A DNA stretch of 64,000 nucleotides from Pseudomonas tohonis (GCF_012767755.2 NZ_AP023189.1:4404001-4468000), one strand, 5' to 3'. Numbered from the stretch's first letter, positions 43,327-51,781 are shown. A program made the numbers and translations. The notes: generated by a model from the letters alone, not told the origin.

Positions 43327-44511
43327 GTGAATGCCCCTCAGCATCTCGCCACCCCCACGCCGCTGCAGATCGCCCGCGAGCTGGCCACAGGCTTCGCCCT
43401 CAGCGCCGCCGAACGCGACGCCCAGGGCGGCACCCCCAAGGCCGAGCGCGACGCCATCCGCCAGAGCGGCCTGCTGTCGCTGGTGATCCCCGGCGAATAC
43501 GGCGGCCTCGGCGCCGACTGGCAGACCACCCTCGCCGTGGTCCGCGAGTTCGCCCGCGTCGACAGCTCCCTCGCCCACGTCTTCGCCTTCCAGCACCTGA
43601 TGCTGGCCACCGTGCGCCTGTTCTCCCGCCCCGAGCAGTGGCAACCCTGGTTCGAGCTCACCGCGCGCAACCGCTGGTTCTGGGGCAACGCCCTCAACCC
43701 GCTGGACACCCGCACCACGGTGCGGCGCTTCAACGGCTACCGCGAGTTCTCCGGCAAGAAGAGCTTCTGCTCCGGCGCCCTGGACTCGCAGATGCTGATC
43801 GCCTCCGGCCTGGACGAGGAAAGCGGCAAGCTGCTGATCGCCGCCATCCCCACCGCGCGCAGCGGCATCAGCCTGGCCGAGGACTGGGACAACATGGGCC
43901 AGCGCCAGACCGACAGCGGCAGCGCCACCTTCGAACGGGTGCGGGTGGAGGAGAACGAGTTGCTGCTGGAGCCCGGCCCGCTGAGCACGCCCTTCGCCTG
44001 CCTGCGCCCGCTGATCGCCCAGCTGGTCTTCAGCAACATCTTCCTCGGCATCGCCGAAGGCGCCTTCGAGGAAGCCCGCGCCTACACCCTGCGCGAAGCC
44101 CGCCCATGGTTCCGTTCCGGCGTCGAGAGCGCAGGCGAAGACCCCTACGTGCTGGCCCGCTACGGCGACTTCTGGGTCGGCCTGGAAAGCGCCCGCGCCC
44201 TGATCCAGCGCGCCAACCAGCTGCTGGATGCGGCCTGGAACCAGGGCACCGCCCTGGGCGAGGCCCAGCGCGGCGAACTGGCCCTGGCCATCGCCACGGC
44301 CAAGGTCGCCACCACGCGCAACGGCCTGGACCTGTGCAACCGCATGTTCGAGGTCACCGGCGCCCGCTCCACCCACGCCGCCCTGCGCCTGGACCGCTAC
44401 TGGCGCAACCTGCGTACCCAGACCCTGCACGACCCGGTGGACTACAAGGTCCGCGAGCTGGGCGACTGGGCGCTCAACCAGAACCTGCCACAGCCGACCT
44501 TCTACTCATGA
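43327..44511 (+). CDS. msuC: Methanesulfinate monooxygenase MsuC (DszC-like)
   Basis: The 394-residue acyl-CoA-dehydrogenase-fold flavoprotein oxidises methanesulfinate to methanesulfonate in the sulfone and DMS pathway. It is very close to DszC: EYGGLGADW, FCSGALDSQML, QRQTDSGSATF, ARPWFRSG and DRYWRNLRTQTLHDPVDYK. DszC active-site residues as I recall them (His92, Asn129, Ser163, His391) correspond to His90, Asn121, Ser149 and His368. The start codon is GTG with AAGAGGA upstream. Its stop overlaps the sfnR start by 4 bp. Confidence 0.9.
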   Translation: MNAPQHLATPTPLQIARELATGFALSAAERDAQGGTPKAERDAIRQSGLLSLVIPGEYGGLGADWQTTLAVVREFARVDSSLAHVFAFQHLMLATVRLFSRPEQWQPWFELTARNRWFWGNALNPLDTRTTVRRFNGYREFSGKKSFCSGALDSQMLIASGLDEESGKLLIAAIPTARSGISLAEDWDNMGQRQTDSGSATFERVRVEENELLLEPGPLSTPFACLRPLIAQLVFSNIFLGIAEGAFEEARAYTLREARPWFRSGVESAGEDPYVLARYGDFWVGLESARALIQRANQLLDAAWNQGTALGEAQRGELALAIATAKVATTRNGLDLCNRMFEVTGARSTHAALRLDRYWRNLRTQTLHDPVDYKVRELGDWALNQNLPQPTFYS

Positions 44512-45632
44512 AAGCACCCCGTCCCAGCGGCTCCGGCCTGCTCACCCTGCCCCCCTCCCCGGCCCTGGCGACCTCGGTTCGCGCCACCGCCCAGGTGTTC
44601 GAGGACCCGAAATCCCAGGCCCTGCTGGAACACCTGCAGCAGGTGGCGCCGAGCGAAGCCAGCGTGCTGGTGATCGGCGAGACCGGCACCGGCAAGGAAT
44701 TGGTGGCCCGCCACATCCACAACCTCAGCGCGCGCCGTGACGGTCCCTTCGTGGCGGTCAACTGCGGGGCCTTTTCCGAGTCACTGGTGGAGGCCGAGCT
44801 GTTCGGCCACGAGAAAGGCGCCTTCACCGGCGCCCTGGCGGCCAAGGCCGGCTGGTTCGAGGCGGCCAACGGCGGGACGCTGTTCCTCGACGAGATCGGC
44901 GACCTGCCGATGCCCATCCAGGTGAAGCTGCTGCGGGTGCTGCAGGAGCGCGAAGTGGTGCGCCTGGGCTCGCGCACGCCGATCCCCATCGACGTGCGCG
45001 TGCTCGCCGCCACCAACGTGCAGCTGGAGAAGGCGATCAACGCCGGGCACTTCCGCGAGGACCTCTACTACCGCCTCAACGTCGTCAGCCTGGAACTCGT
45101 GCCGCTGCGCGAGCGCCCCGGCGACATCCTGCCGCTCACCCGCCACTTCATCGGCGAGTACAGCCGCCGCCTGGGCTACGGCCAGAGCGAACTCAGCCCC
45201 GAGGCCGCGCACAAGCTGCGCACCTACTCCTGGCCCGGCAACATCCGCGAGCTGGAGAACGTCATCCACCACACCCTGCTGATCTGCCGCGACGGCGTGA
45301 TCCAGGCCGACGACCTGCACCTCTCCAACCTGCGCATCGACCGCCCGGAAGAACCCCGTGGCCACGACGGCTCCGCCGAAGCGCAGATGCTCCACGCCTT
45401 CCAGCGCCTGTTCGAGGAACAGGGCGGCGACCTGCACCAGAAGGTCGAGGACGCCCTGCTGCGCGCCGCCTACCGTCATTGCCACTGCAACCAGGTGCAC
45501 ACCGCCAACCTCCTCGGCCTCAGCCGCAACGTCACCCGCAGCCGCCTGATCGCCATCGGCGAACTGGTGGTCAACCGCCGCGGTGCCGACGCCCGCATCG
45601 ATGGGGAGCGGGTGGTGCAGTTGACGGTTTGA
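44508..45632 (+). CDS. sfnR: Sigma-54-dependent activator SfnR
   Basis: A 374-residue enhancer-binding protein without a sensor domain, fused directly into the msu operon (ATGA overlap), as in known msuEDC-sfnR loci. Walker A GETGTGKE (57-64), GAFTGA (104-109), Walker B GGTLFLDE (122-129) and a C-terminal Fis helix (NQVHTANLLGLSRNVTRSRL) are intact. It should activate sigma-54 promoters of sulfur genes. Because its own operon has such a promoter, positive feedback is likely. In P. putida the SfnR level is known to depend on CysB and sulfate supply. The HTH differs from that of the paralogue at 2679, so binding preferences may differ. Confidence 0.92.
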   Translation: MKAPRPSGSGLLTLPPSPALATSVRATAQVFEDPKSQALLEHLQQVAPSEASVLVIGETGTGKELVARHIHNLSARRDGPFVAVNCGAFSESLVEAELFGHEKGAFTGALAAKAGWFEAANGGTLFLDEIGDLPMPIQVKLLRVLQEREVVRLGSRTPIPIDVRVLAATNVQLEKAINAGHFREDLYYRLNVVSLELVPLRERPGDILPLTRHFIGEYSRRLGYGQSELSPEAAHKLRTYSWPGNIRELENVIHHTLLICRDGVIQADDLHLSNLRIDRPEEPRGHDGSAEAQMLHAFQRLFEEQGGDLHQKVEDALLRAAYRHCHCNQVHTANLLGLSRNVTRSRLIAIGELVVNRRGADARIDGERVVQLTV

Positions 45633-45639
45633 CGGCAAG

Positions 45640-45944
45640 GCAACGCGCCGGATCGTGCATCCGGTGCGTTCTCCCGTTTCGGGAGGGTCCGATCGCGAAT
45701 GAATTCGCTCCCACAGGAGAAACCCCATGCCCGCCAGCGAGCCCGTTCGGCGGATGGAAAGAGCGCCATCCACCCTGCATCCGCCCCTCAGATCCTCCGT
45801 GCGGGTGGCGGCGCTGGGCGAATGAATTCGCCCCTACACAAACACCCGAGCGTGCTGTCGTGGGAGCGGATTCATCCGCGATCGTGGGTGGGCTGAAGCG
45901 GGTGGACACGAGGAATGACCTGTAGGGGCGACTTCAGTCGCCCA
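45640..45944. repeat. REP-like repeat block
   Basis: Contains at least four inverted elements: GCGAATGAATTCGCTCCCAC (45695), GGGCGAATGAATTCGCCCC (45816), GGGAGCGGATTCATCCGCG (45861) and GTAGGGGCGACTTCAGTCGCC (45922), plus GGATGGAAAGAGCGCCATCC. No gene lies between 45633 and 45978. Confidence 0.75.
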
Positions 45945-45978
45945 GCAGCCCGAAGGGCTGCCAAGCCCGGCCCCTTCC

Positions 45979-46692
45979 TCAGATCACATGCGCCAGGTGC
46001 AACTCGGTCAGCGCCTCGGCCTTGAGTCGCGCGAGCTCGGGGTCGCGCCGGTCGCGCGGGCGTGGCAGGGGCACGGCGAGTTCCTGGCGCACAGTGCCCG
46101 GGCGGGCGCCCATCACCAGCACGCGGTCGCCCAGGTACAGGGCTTCGTCGATGTCATGGGTGACCAGCAGCAGCGCGATGGCATGGCGCTCGGCCAGTTG
46201 CAGCAGCAGGTCCTGCAGCTTCATGCGGGTGAAGGCGTCCACGGCGCTGAAGGGCTCGTCCAGCAGCAGCACGCGGGGTTGCGAGTAGAGCCCGCGGGCG
46301 ATGGCCACGCGCTGCGCCATGCCGCCGGAAAGCTGCTTGGGCAGCGCCTCGGCGAAGCCCTCCAGGCCCACCTCGCGGATCAGCCGCGCCACGCGCTCGT
46401 GGTCATAGCCGTTGTCGTCGGCGAAGCCGATGTTCTGCGCCACGGTGAGCCAGGGCATCAGCCTCGGCTCCTGGAACACGAAGGCCACCTCGCCCTCGCC
46501 GCGCAGGGTGCGGCCGGCATAGTCGCGCTCCAGCCCGGCGACGATGCGCAACAGGGTGCTCTTGCCGCAGCCACTGGGGCCGAGCAGGCTCACCACCTCG
46601 CGCTCGCGCAGCGTCAGGTGCACGTTCTGCAGCACGGTATGGCCGGCGAACTGCTTGCGCTCGACCTGGATGTCCAGCAATGCCTCACTCAT
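45979..46692 (-). CDS. ABC importer ATPase, SsuB/AtsC-like
   Basis: The 237-residue ATPase energises uptake by the permease and binding protein encoded upstream. Motifs: GPSGCGKS (Walker A), FQEPRLMPW (Q loop), LSGGMAQR (signature), VLLLDEPFSAVD (Walker B) and THDIDEAL (H loop). The gene starts 2 bp after the permease stop with GGGAGGGG as ribosome site. By order (binding protein, permease, ATPase) the set resembles ssuACB or atsRBC, for sulfonates or sulfate esters. The specific substrate is not decidable. Confidence 0.9.
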   Translation of the reverse strand: MSEALLDIQVERKQFAGHTVLQNVHLTLREREVVSLLGPSGCGKSTLLRIVAGLERDYAGRTLRGEGEVAFVFQEPRLMPWLTVAQNIGFADDNGYDHERVARLIREVGLEGFAEALPKQLSGGMAQRVAIARGLYSQPRVLLLDEPFSAVDAFTRMKLQDLLLQLAERHAIALLLVTHDIDEALYLGDRVLVMGARPGTVRQELAVPLPRPRDRRDPELARLKAEALTELHLAHVI

Positions 46693-46694
46693 GT

Positions 46695-47534
46695 TCACCC
46701 CTCCCCGCCCTGGCCGGCGAAGGCGTCGCGCCAGGCCAGCAGCCGTGTTTCCAGCGCCGCCAGCAGGCCGTCGCTGAGCTTGCCCAGCAGCGCCAGGACG
46801 ATGATCGAGGCCAGCACCAGGTCGGGCCGCGAGGTTTCGCGGCCGTCGGTGAGCAGGTAGCCCAGGCCCTTGGTGGCGGCGATCAGTTCGGCGGCGACGA
46901 GGAACATCCACGCCAGGCTGAGACCGCTGCGCAGGCCGGTGAACAGCCCCGGCAGCGCCGCCGGCAGGAGGATGCGTCGCGCCAGGCGCGCCGGGCCGAA
47001 GCCGTACATCTGCCCCACCTCCACCAGCTTGCGGTCGATGTTGCGGATGGCCGCCACGCCGTTGAGGTAGACCGGGAAGAAGGCGCCGATGGCGATCAGC
47101 ACCACCTTGGAGCTCTCGTCGATGCCCAGCCAGAGCAGCAGCAAGGGCACCCAGGCCAGGCTGGGAATGGCGCGCAGGGCGGCGAAGGTGGGTTCGAGGT
47201 AGGCCTCGGCCTCGCGGCTCAGGCCGACCCAGGCGGCGACGCCCAGGGCCAGCGCGGCGCCGATGGCGAAGCCCGCCGCCACCCGCGCCAGGCTGACGCC
47301 GATATGGGTCCAGAGGGCGCCGCCGGCGAGGTCGCGCAGGGTGAGGAAGATCTCGCTGGGCGCGGGCATCTGGTAGGACGGCACCCAGCCGATGCGCACC
47401 AGCACTTCCAGCAGGGCGAGGGCCAGCAGCGGGATCGCCAGGCCCTTGAGGCGGCGCCGCAGCGCAACGCCGGAGAAGGTCGGTTTCCAGGTGCCGACGG
47501 GGTTCGCCGGCAGGGTCTTGCTCTTGCTGTTCAT
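46695..47534 (-). CDS. ABC importer permease, SsuC/AtsB-like
   Basis: A 279-residue inner-membrane protein with about six helices and the nitrate/sulfonate permease motif EVGQMYGFGPARLARRILLPAALPGLFTGLRSGLSLAWMFLVAAE. It follows the binding-protein gene by about 80 bp in the same orientation and is tightly coupled to the ATPase gene. Confidence 0.9.
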   Translation of the reverse strand: MNSKSKTLPANPVGTWKPTFSGVALRRRLKGLAIPLLALALLEVLVRIGWVPSYQMPAPSEIFLTLRDLAGGALWTHIGVSLARVAAGFAIGAALALGVAAWVGLSREAEAYLEPTFAALRAIPSLAWVPLLLLWLGIDESSKVVLIAIGAFFPVYLNGVAAIRNIDRKLVEVGQMYGFGPARLARRILLPAALPGLFTGLRSGLSLAWMFLVAAELIAATKGLGYLLTDGRETSRPDLVLASIIVLALLGKLSDGLLAALETRLLAWRDAFAGQGGEG

Positions 47535-47613
47535 GTTTCTGCTCCCGGCGCCGGGGTGGTCCCGCAGGCGCCCATGCCGGGGCCGCGCGAACGCGCCCCG
47601 GCGGACGTGCGGA

Positions 47614-48624
47614 TCACTGCCTGGCGATGGCCTGTGCGCTGAAGGCCGGGTCGATCAGCTGGTCCACCACCTGCTCGACCTGCACGCCACGGCGCACCAG
47701 CTCCTCGGTCACCAGGATCGGCGCGGCGGCCTTGAGCGCGGCGATGTGCTCCGGACCCGGCTGGGCATTGGAGAAATCGGTGCGCGACAGCTGCAGGCGC
47801 GCCACCTCCAGCGGGAGGCCGGATTCCTTGGCGAGCAGCTGGGCCAGTTCCTCGGGGTTCTCGCGGGCCCATTTGCGCGCCTTCTCGTAGGCACCGAGCA
47901 CGGTGGCGATGGCCTGCGGGTGCTCCTTGGCGAAGCGCTCGGTGACGTTGAGCACGCCGTAGCTGTTGAACGCGACGTTGCGGTAGAGGATGCGCGAGCC
48001 GGCCTGGACCTGGCTGGCGGCCAGGTGCGGGTCGAGGCCTGCCCAGGCGTCGACGTCGCCCTTCTCCAGGGCCACGCGGCCGTCCGGGTGCTGCAGGTGC
48101 ACCAGCTCGACGTCGTCCTTGCTCAGCCCGGCCTGTTCCAGGCTGCGCAGGGTGAAGAGGTAGGGGTCGGTGCCTTTGGTGGCGGCGATCTTCTTGCCCT
48201 TGAGGTCGGCGACGCTCTGGATGGGCGAGTCCTTGCGCACGGCCAGCGCGGTCCATTCCGGGCGGCTGGCGATGTACACGGTCTTGATCGGGCTGCCGTT
48301 GGCGCGGCTGAGCACGGCGGCGAGGCCGGCGGTGGAGGCGAAGTCGATGCTGCCGCCGTTGAGGTATTCCAGCGAGCGGTTGCTGCCCTGGCTCAGCACC
48401 CAGCTGACCTTCGTGCCGGCCCCCACTTCCTGTTCCAGCCAGCCGAAGTGCTTGAGCACCAGGCTGGTGGGCGAGTAGTAGGCGTAGTCGAGGCGCAGCT
48501 CCTTGGGCAGCGCTTCGGCCTGGGCGGCGGATGTGCCGAACGCGAGGGCCGCCGAGGCGCCGAGCAGGCCGAACAAGCGGGCCAGTTTGCCGGGCTTGCG
48601 GGCCCGCGAGGTGAAGGTGTGCAT
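47614..48624 (-). CDS. Periplasmic sulfonate/sulfate-ester binding protein, SsuA/AtsR-like
   Basis: The 336-residue protein has a signal peptide (LARLFGLLGASAALAFGTSAAQA) and the SsuA-like fold: LRLDYAYYSPTSLVLKHFGWLEQE, SIDFASTAGLAAVLSRANG, SVADLKGKKIAATKGTDPYLF, LEKGDVDAWAGLDPHLAA. It captures an alkanesulfonate or sulfate ester for the downstream permease and ATPase. The operon has a sigma-54-type promoter about 97 bp upstream with a palindromic enhancer region. Confidence 0.9.
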   Translation of the reverse strand: MHTFTSRARKPGKLARLFGLLGASAALAFGTSAAQAEALPKELRLDYAYYSPTSLVLKHFGWLEQEVGAGTKVSWVLSQGSNRSLEYLNGGSIDFASTAGLAAVLSRANGSPIKTVYIASRPEWTALAVRKDSPIQSVADLKGKKIAATKGTDPYLFTLRSLEQAGLSKDDVELVHLQHPDGRVALEKGDVDAWAGLDPHLAASQVQAGSRILYRNVAFNSYGVLNVTERFAKEHPQAIATVLGAYEKARKWARENPEELAQLLAKESGLPLEVARLQLSRTDFSNAQPGPEHIAALKAAAPILVTEELVRRGVQVEQVVDQLIDPAFSAQAIARQ

Positions 48625-48720
48625 GGTGTCGCTCCTTGCCGCTGGATGGGTGGGCCTGGCGCGCCTTGCTTATTCTTTCGAGTAAGGTCCGGCTGCGCTT
48701 TCGCTTTCTGCAAGGAATAT

Positions 48721-48736
48721 TGCAGCACTCGTGCCA
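48721..48736 (-). promoter_or_regulatory. Sigma-54 -24/-12 promoter of the sulfonate importer
   Basis: On the minus strand TGGCACGAGTGCTGCA is near consensus, about 97 bp upstream of the ATG at 48624. Confidence 0.75.
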
Positions 48737-48789
48737 GCAGGCCGGGTGCCCGCCCCACAGGGCTTTGCGCCCTCCTCCCCCACATTCCA

Positions 48790-48837
48790 CTGTCGCTGCA
48801 GCGACAGCCTGCTGATCACCTGTTCACCCAGCAACAG
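48790..48837. promoter_or_regulatory. Enhancer palindromes of the sulfonate importer
   Basis: CTGTCGCTGCAGCGACAG is a perfect 18-bp palindrome (48790-48807). It is followed by CTGTT-CACCC-AGCAA-CAG (48820-48837), a form of the motif found at the other promoters. They lie 55-100 bp upstream of the -24 element. Confidence 0.6.
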
Positions 48838-49060
48838 TTGCCTGTTTCGCTTATGCGCCCTGGTTATCAGGGCATTGCCATTCATTCCTTTATCGAGGGG
48901 TCTGGGCCGTGTTTAGCTGACCCGGCAGCAACAGCGACGGCCGCAGAGCGAAAAATCACGTCCAGGCGACGATTGCCCGTTCCTCCACAGGCCCCGCAAC
49001 TGGTACAACAAGGGCGCGGCCTCGCCAGTGCCGCGCACCATCGAGAGATTCGCGTCATCC

Positions 49061-49714
49061 ATGTCAGGCCAGCACGATATCCACCCGCCCTACCCGCCCC
49101 AGCTGGATCAGCCGGTGCGGCTGACCCCCGGCGAATTGCTGGCCTCCCTCGAAGCGACGATGAAGGACCACCGTGGCGGGCCGGTCTGGCTGTTCGCCTA
49201 CGGTTCGCTGATCTGGCGGCCGGAATGCCCGACAGTGGAAACCCGGCGTGCGCGCATCCACGGCTATCACCGCGGGCTCTACCTCTGGTCGCAGATCCAC
49301 CGTGGCACCCCGGAATCCCCGGGCCTGGTGCTGGGCCTGGATCGCGGCGGCTCCTGCGCGGGCTTCGCCTACCGCCTGCCCGATGAGCAATTGCACAAAC
49401 ACCTCTTCGCCCTCTGGCAACGCGAGATGCCCGACGCCGGCTACGAGCCGCGCTGGCTCAGCTGTCACCTGGCGGACGGTCAGCGGGTGCAGGCGCTGGG
49501 CTTCGTGCTGCGGCGCAACCTCCCCTGCTACGCCGGCGCCCTGCCGGACCACGTGCTCACCCAGGTATTCGCCGATGCCTGCGGGCACTACGGCACCACC
49601 CGTGACTACGTGGAAAAGACCGTCAACAGCCTGCGGGCCCATGCGATGCCGGACCGCAAGCTGGAGGCGGCGTTGATGCGGTGCTGCAAGCAGGGCAGCC
49701 TGAGCCTGGGGTGA
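49061..49714 (+). CDS. chaC: ChaC-like gamma-glutamylcyclotransferase
   Basis: The 217-residue protein would cleave glutathione to 5-oxoproline and Cys-Gly, releasing reduced sulfur. The substrate loop is VWLFAYGSLIWRP; ALWQREM holds the likely catalytic Glu; CAGFAYRLPDEQL and YGTTRDYVEKTVNSL complete the ChaC pattern. An in-frame GTG at 49028 with AAGGGCG upstream is a possible alternative start; 49061 fits the domain better. An IS110 element lies immediately downstream. Confidence 0.87.
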   Translation: MSGQHDIHPPYPPQLDQPVRLTPGELLASLEATMKDHRGGPVWLFAYGSLIWRPECPTVETRRARIHGYHRGLYLWSQIHRGTPESPGLVLGLDRGGSCAGFAYRLPDEQLHKHLFALWQREMPDAGYEPRWLSCHLADGQRVQALGFVLRRNLPCYAGALPDHVLTQVFADACGHYGTTRDYVEKTVNSLRAHAMPDRKLEAALMRCCKQGSLSLG

Positions 49715-49738
49715 TCACCGTAGATACCGTCTTGATTT

Positions 49739-50710
49739 CTAGTGAGCAAGGGCCAGTTTTGCGTCAAATGGCCGGCCTGATTTCAAGACGCCGTAGGCGA
49801 TGCTCAGCAGCTTGCGCATGGCGGCGCAGACGATCTGCTTGCCGGTCTTGCCCTTCGCCCTCAATCGTTCGCTCAGGGCCCTGACAGCCTCGTTGTACGT
49901 CAGGGCACTGATCGCGGGCATGAACAAGCCGGCCCGCAGGCGCGATGAGCCCGTCTTGGAGATACGTGTCTGTCCCCGGTGGTTCCCGGACTCCTGCAGC
50001 CGCGGATTGAGCCCGGCAAAGGCAGTGACGGCGCGGCTGTTGGCAAAGCGCAGTGGGTCGCCCAGCTCCGCCAGGAGCAGGGCGGCGGTCTTGTCGGCGA
50101 TCCCGTCAATGCTGGTCAGCAGGTCGCGCTTGCCGCGCAGATCCGGGTCGTTGTCGATGTGGTCGTCGATCGCCTTGAGGGTCTCTTCGATCTCCTGACC
50201 GATATGTTCCAGCACCGACTGGATCGAGGCCTGGACGCTGGCATCGGCCACTTCCAGGCGGTTGCGCTCCATCTGCTCGATTTCGCGCAGGTCCTCCAGG
50301 CGCCGTACCAGGGCTTTCAAACGCCGCACGGCACGGGGCTCGGGTTGCCAGGGACGCAGACTGTCCTGATGGCGCTCGCCGTATTCGGCGATCAGCTTGG
50401 CGTCGACCTTGTCGGTCTTCACCCGCTGCAACTGACTACGGGCGTAGTGGGCGATTTGTGCCGGGTTGAGGACACAGACCCGATAGCCTTGCTCCAACAG
50501 CCATTCGGCCAGGGCTTCATGGTGGATGCCGGTGGCCTCCATCACGACCCAGGCTCCGGGTTCGCTGTGTTTGTTCAGCCAGTCGCGCAAGACGGCGAAG
50601 CCCGCTTTGTCGTTGGCCAGCTTGGCCTTGGTGCGGTACTTGCCGTTGGGTTGCAGGGTGGCGAGGTCAAAGGTGTGTTTGGCGATGTCGATGCCGATGA
50701 CGCTGGGCAT
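49739..50710 (-). CDS. IS110-family transposase (DEDD recombinase)
   Basis: The 323-residue protein appears intact. The N-terminal RuvC-like domain begins MPSVIGIDIAKHTFDLATL (first Asp), with VVMEATG (Glu) and RVKTDKVDAKLIAEY (Asp). The C-terminal IS116/IS110/IS902 domain has LTSIDGIADKTAALLLAELGD, RFANSRAVTAFAGLNPRLQESG and RISKTGSSRLRAGLF with the conserved Ser. It recombines DNA under guidance of an RNA made from the element's non-coding end. Confidence 0.93.
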   Translation of the reverse strand: MPSVIGIDIAKHTFDLATLQPNGKYRTKAKLANDKAGFAVLRDWLNKHSEPGAWVVMEATGIHHEALAEWLLEQGYRVCVLNPAQIAHYARSQLQRVKTDKVDAKLIAEYGERHQDSLRPWQPEPRAVRRLKALVRRLEDLREIEQMERNRLEVADASVQASIQSVLEHIGQEIEETLKAIDDHIDNDPDLRGKRDLLTSIDGIADKTAALLLAELGDPLRFANSRAVTAFAGLNPRLQESGNHRGQTRISKTGSSRLRAGLFMPAISALTYNEAVRALSERLRAKGKTGKQIVCAAMRKLLSIAYGVLKSGRPFDAKLALAH

Positions 50711-50930
50711 GGATTCTCCTCTCGATCCGTTCAGACGCGATCATCACTGCACCCGGCCCAACCTTGTGAATGCGAGCTCGAGGCTCTGGATACCGTTCGG
50801 GCTGTTCGAGTGAGTGTGGAGGGGCGGAGCACTATCTACGTTGCAGGCTCGTGGCCTAAGGATGGATACGACTTCCAGCCCCTCCCCCGATGATCAGTCG
50901 GGGACTATTACCCCTGTGGAGGTATTAGTC
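50711..50930 (-). ncRNA. Candidate bridge-RNA region of the IS110 element
   Basis: The non-coding segment upstream of the transposase is rich in inverted repeats: CCCCGA-CTGATCA-TCGGGG, and GACTATTACC/GGTATTAGTC (one mismatch) near the outer end. IS110-group elements encode their bridge RNA here. I cannot define the RNA ends or guide loops by eye. Confidence 0.45.
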
Positions 50931-50937
50931 GAGATAC

Positions 50938-51053
50938 AAGGATGGGTCGAGCAGCGTTCCGCGAGCTCCGCGAAACCCATCCATGTAAGGCCCCGGCATA
51001 CGCGTGTGCCGATCCCGACTCCGCCTGGTGGATGAAAAAAGCGCCACCCACCC
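50938..51053. repeat. GGATGGGT and GTGGATG repeats
   Basis: GGATGGGTCGAGCAGC...GCGAAACCCATCC forms an inverted pair (50940-50982), and GTGGATGAAAAAAGCGCCACCCACCC follows at 51028. Confidence 0.65.
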
Positions 51054-51102
51054 GACACACCGGGACGGTGGGTGCCATGCAGGGCACCCACCGTGTTCGC
51101 AA

Positions 51103-51447
51103 TCAGGCGAAGACGAAGTACTTGCGCACCGTCTCCACCACTTCCCAGGTGCCCTTCATGCCCGGCTCGATGACGAACACATCGCCGCCGCGCAGGTGCA
51201 CCGGCGCCTCGCCTTCGGGGGTGATGATGCAGTAGCCCTCGAGGAAGTGGCAGAACTCCCACTTCTCGTAGTTCACCTCGAATTTGCCGGGGGTGCAGAT
51301 CCAGGTGCCCATGATCTTGCTGCCATCGGCCGAGAGGTAGGCGTTGAGGTTGACCGTGTGCGGGTCGCCGCCGATGCGTTTCCACTTGGTGGCGTCGACC
51401 ACGGGGACGGGGCAGGTTTCGCGCAGGACGGTGATGAAATCGGACAT
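51103..51447 (-). CDS. Single-domain cupin protein
   Basis: The 114-residue protein is one cupin barrel of the DUF861/ureidoglycine-aminohydrolase-like type: SKIMGTWICTPGKFEVNYEKWEFCHFLEGYCIITPEGEAPVHLRGGDVFVIEPGMKGTWEVVETVRKYFVFA. Residues Glu and His of WEFCHFLEG could bind a metal. Function unknown. It stands alone between repeats, and no operon partner is seen. Confidence 0.8.
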   Translation of the reverse strand: MSDFITVLRETCPVPVVDATKWKRIGGDPHTVNLNAYLSADGSKIMGTWICTPGKFEVNYEKWEFCHFLEGYCIITPEGEAPVHLRGGDVFVIEPGMKGTWEVVETVRKYFVFA

Positions 51448-51574
51448 GTGAGCTCCAGGCTTGGCGGAATCGAGCGGCCACCATAGGCAAGCCGGCGGGC
51501 CGGGGCTTGCCTGGAACCGCCACCCGGGTGTCCAGAAGCGCAGCCGCTGTTTTCTCCTGTCTCCCCGATGCGAG

Positions 51575-51781
51575 TGAATTGGCTCTGTCTGCGTTGAGTG
51601 TGGCTAGAGGATTTGGAGCCCGGTTGATTGCCGAGTCTTGCTGATGGTTTCTGTTTCGCCTTGCCGGGCGAGTCTCTTTTTTCAGTCGCCAAAAAAGAAA
51701 CCAAAAAGGCTTGCCCCTGCATACGGGTCTGGCTCCGCCAGACTTCCCTCCTGAAGGGGCGTCTGGCGGCTGCTTCAACAT
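51575..51781 (-). repeat. Second, inverted copy of the long dispersed repeat
   Basis: Reverse complement of the 41043-41345 repeat, without the 100-bp hairpin insertion. The GCAGCCGCCAGACGCCCCTT start, GTCTGGCGGAGCCAGACCCG core and AGACAGAGCC end are recognisable. Confidence 0.7.

Larger units (their letters stand above)
49715..50935 (-). mobile_element. IS110-family insertion sequence (ends approximate)
   Basis: A transposase gene is preceded (on its own strand) by about 220 bp of non-coding DNA and followed by only a few bases before chaC ends, the layout of IS110-group elements. No terminal inverted repeats are obvious, as expected for IS110. The upstream end abuts a GGATGGGT...ACCCATCC dispersed repeat at 50939. 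Exact boundaries cannot be set without a comparison copy. Confidence 0.7.

Noticed and set aside
49006..49021. TGGTACAACAAGGGCG as a sigma-54 promoter for chaC
   Set aside because: The -12 region is poor, no enhancer copy is suitably placed on that side, and it would lie too close to a possible GTG start.
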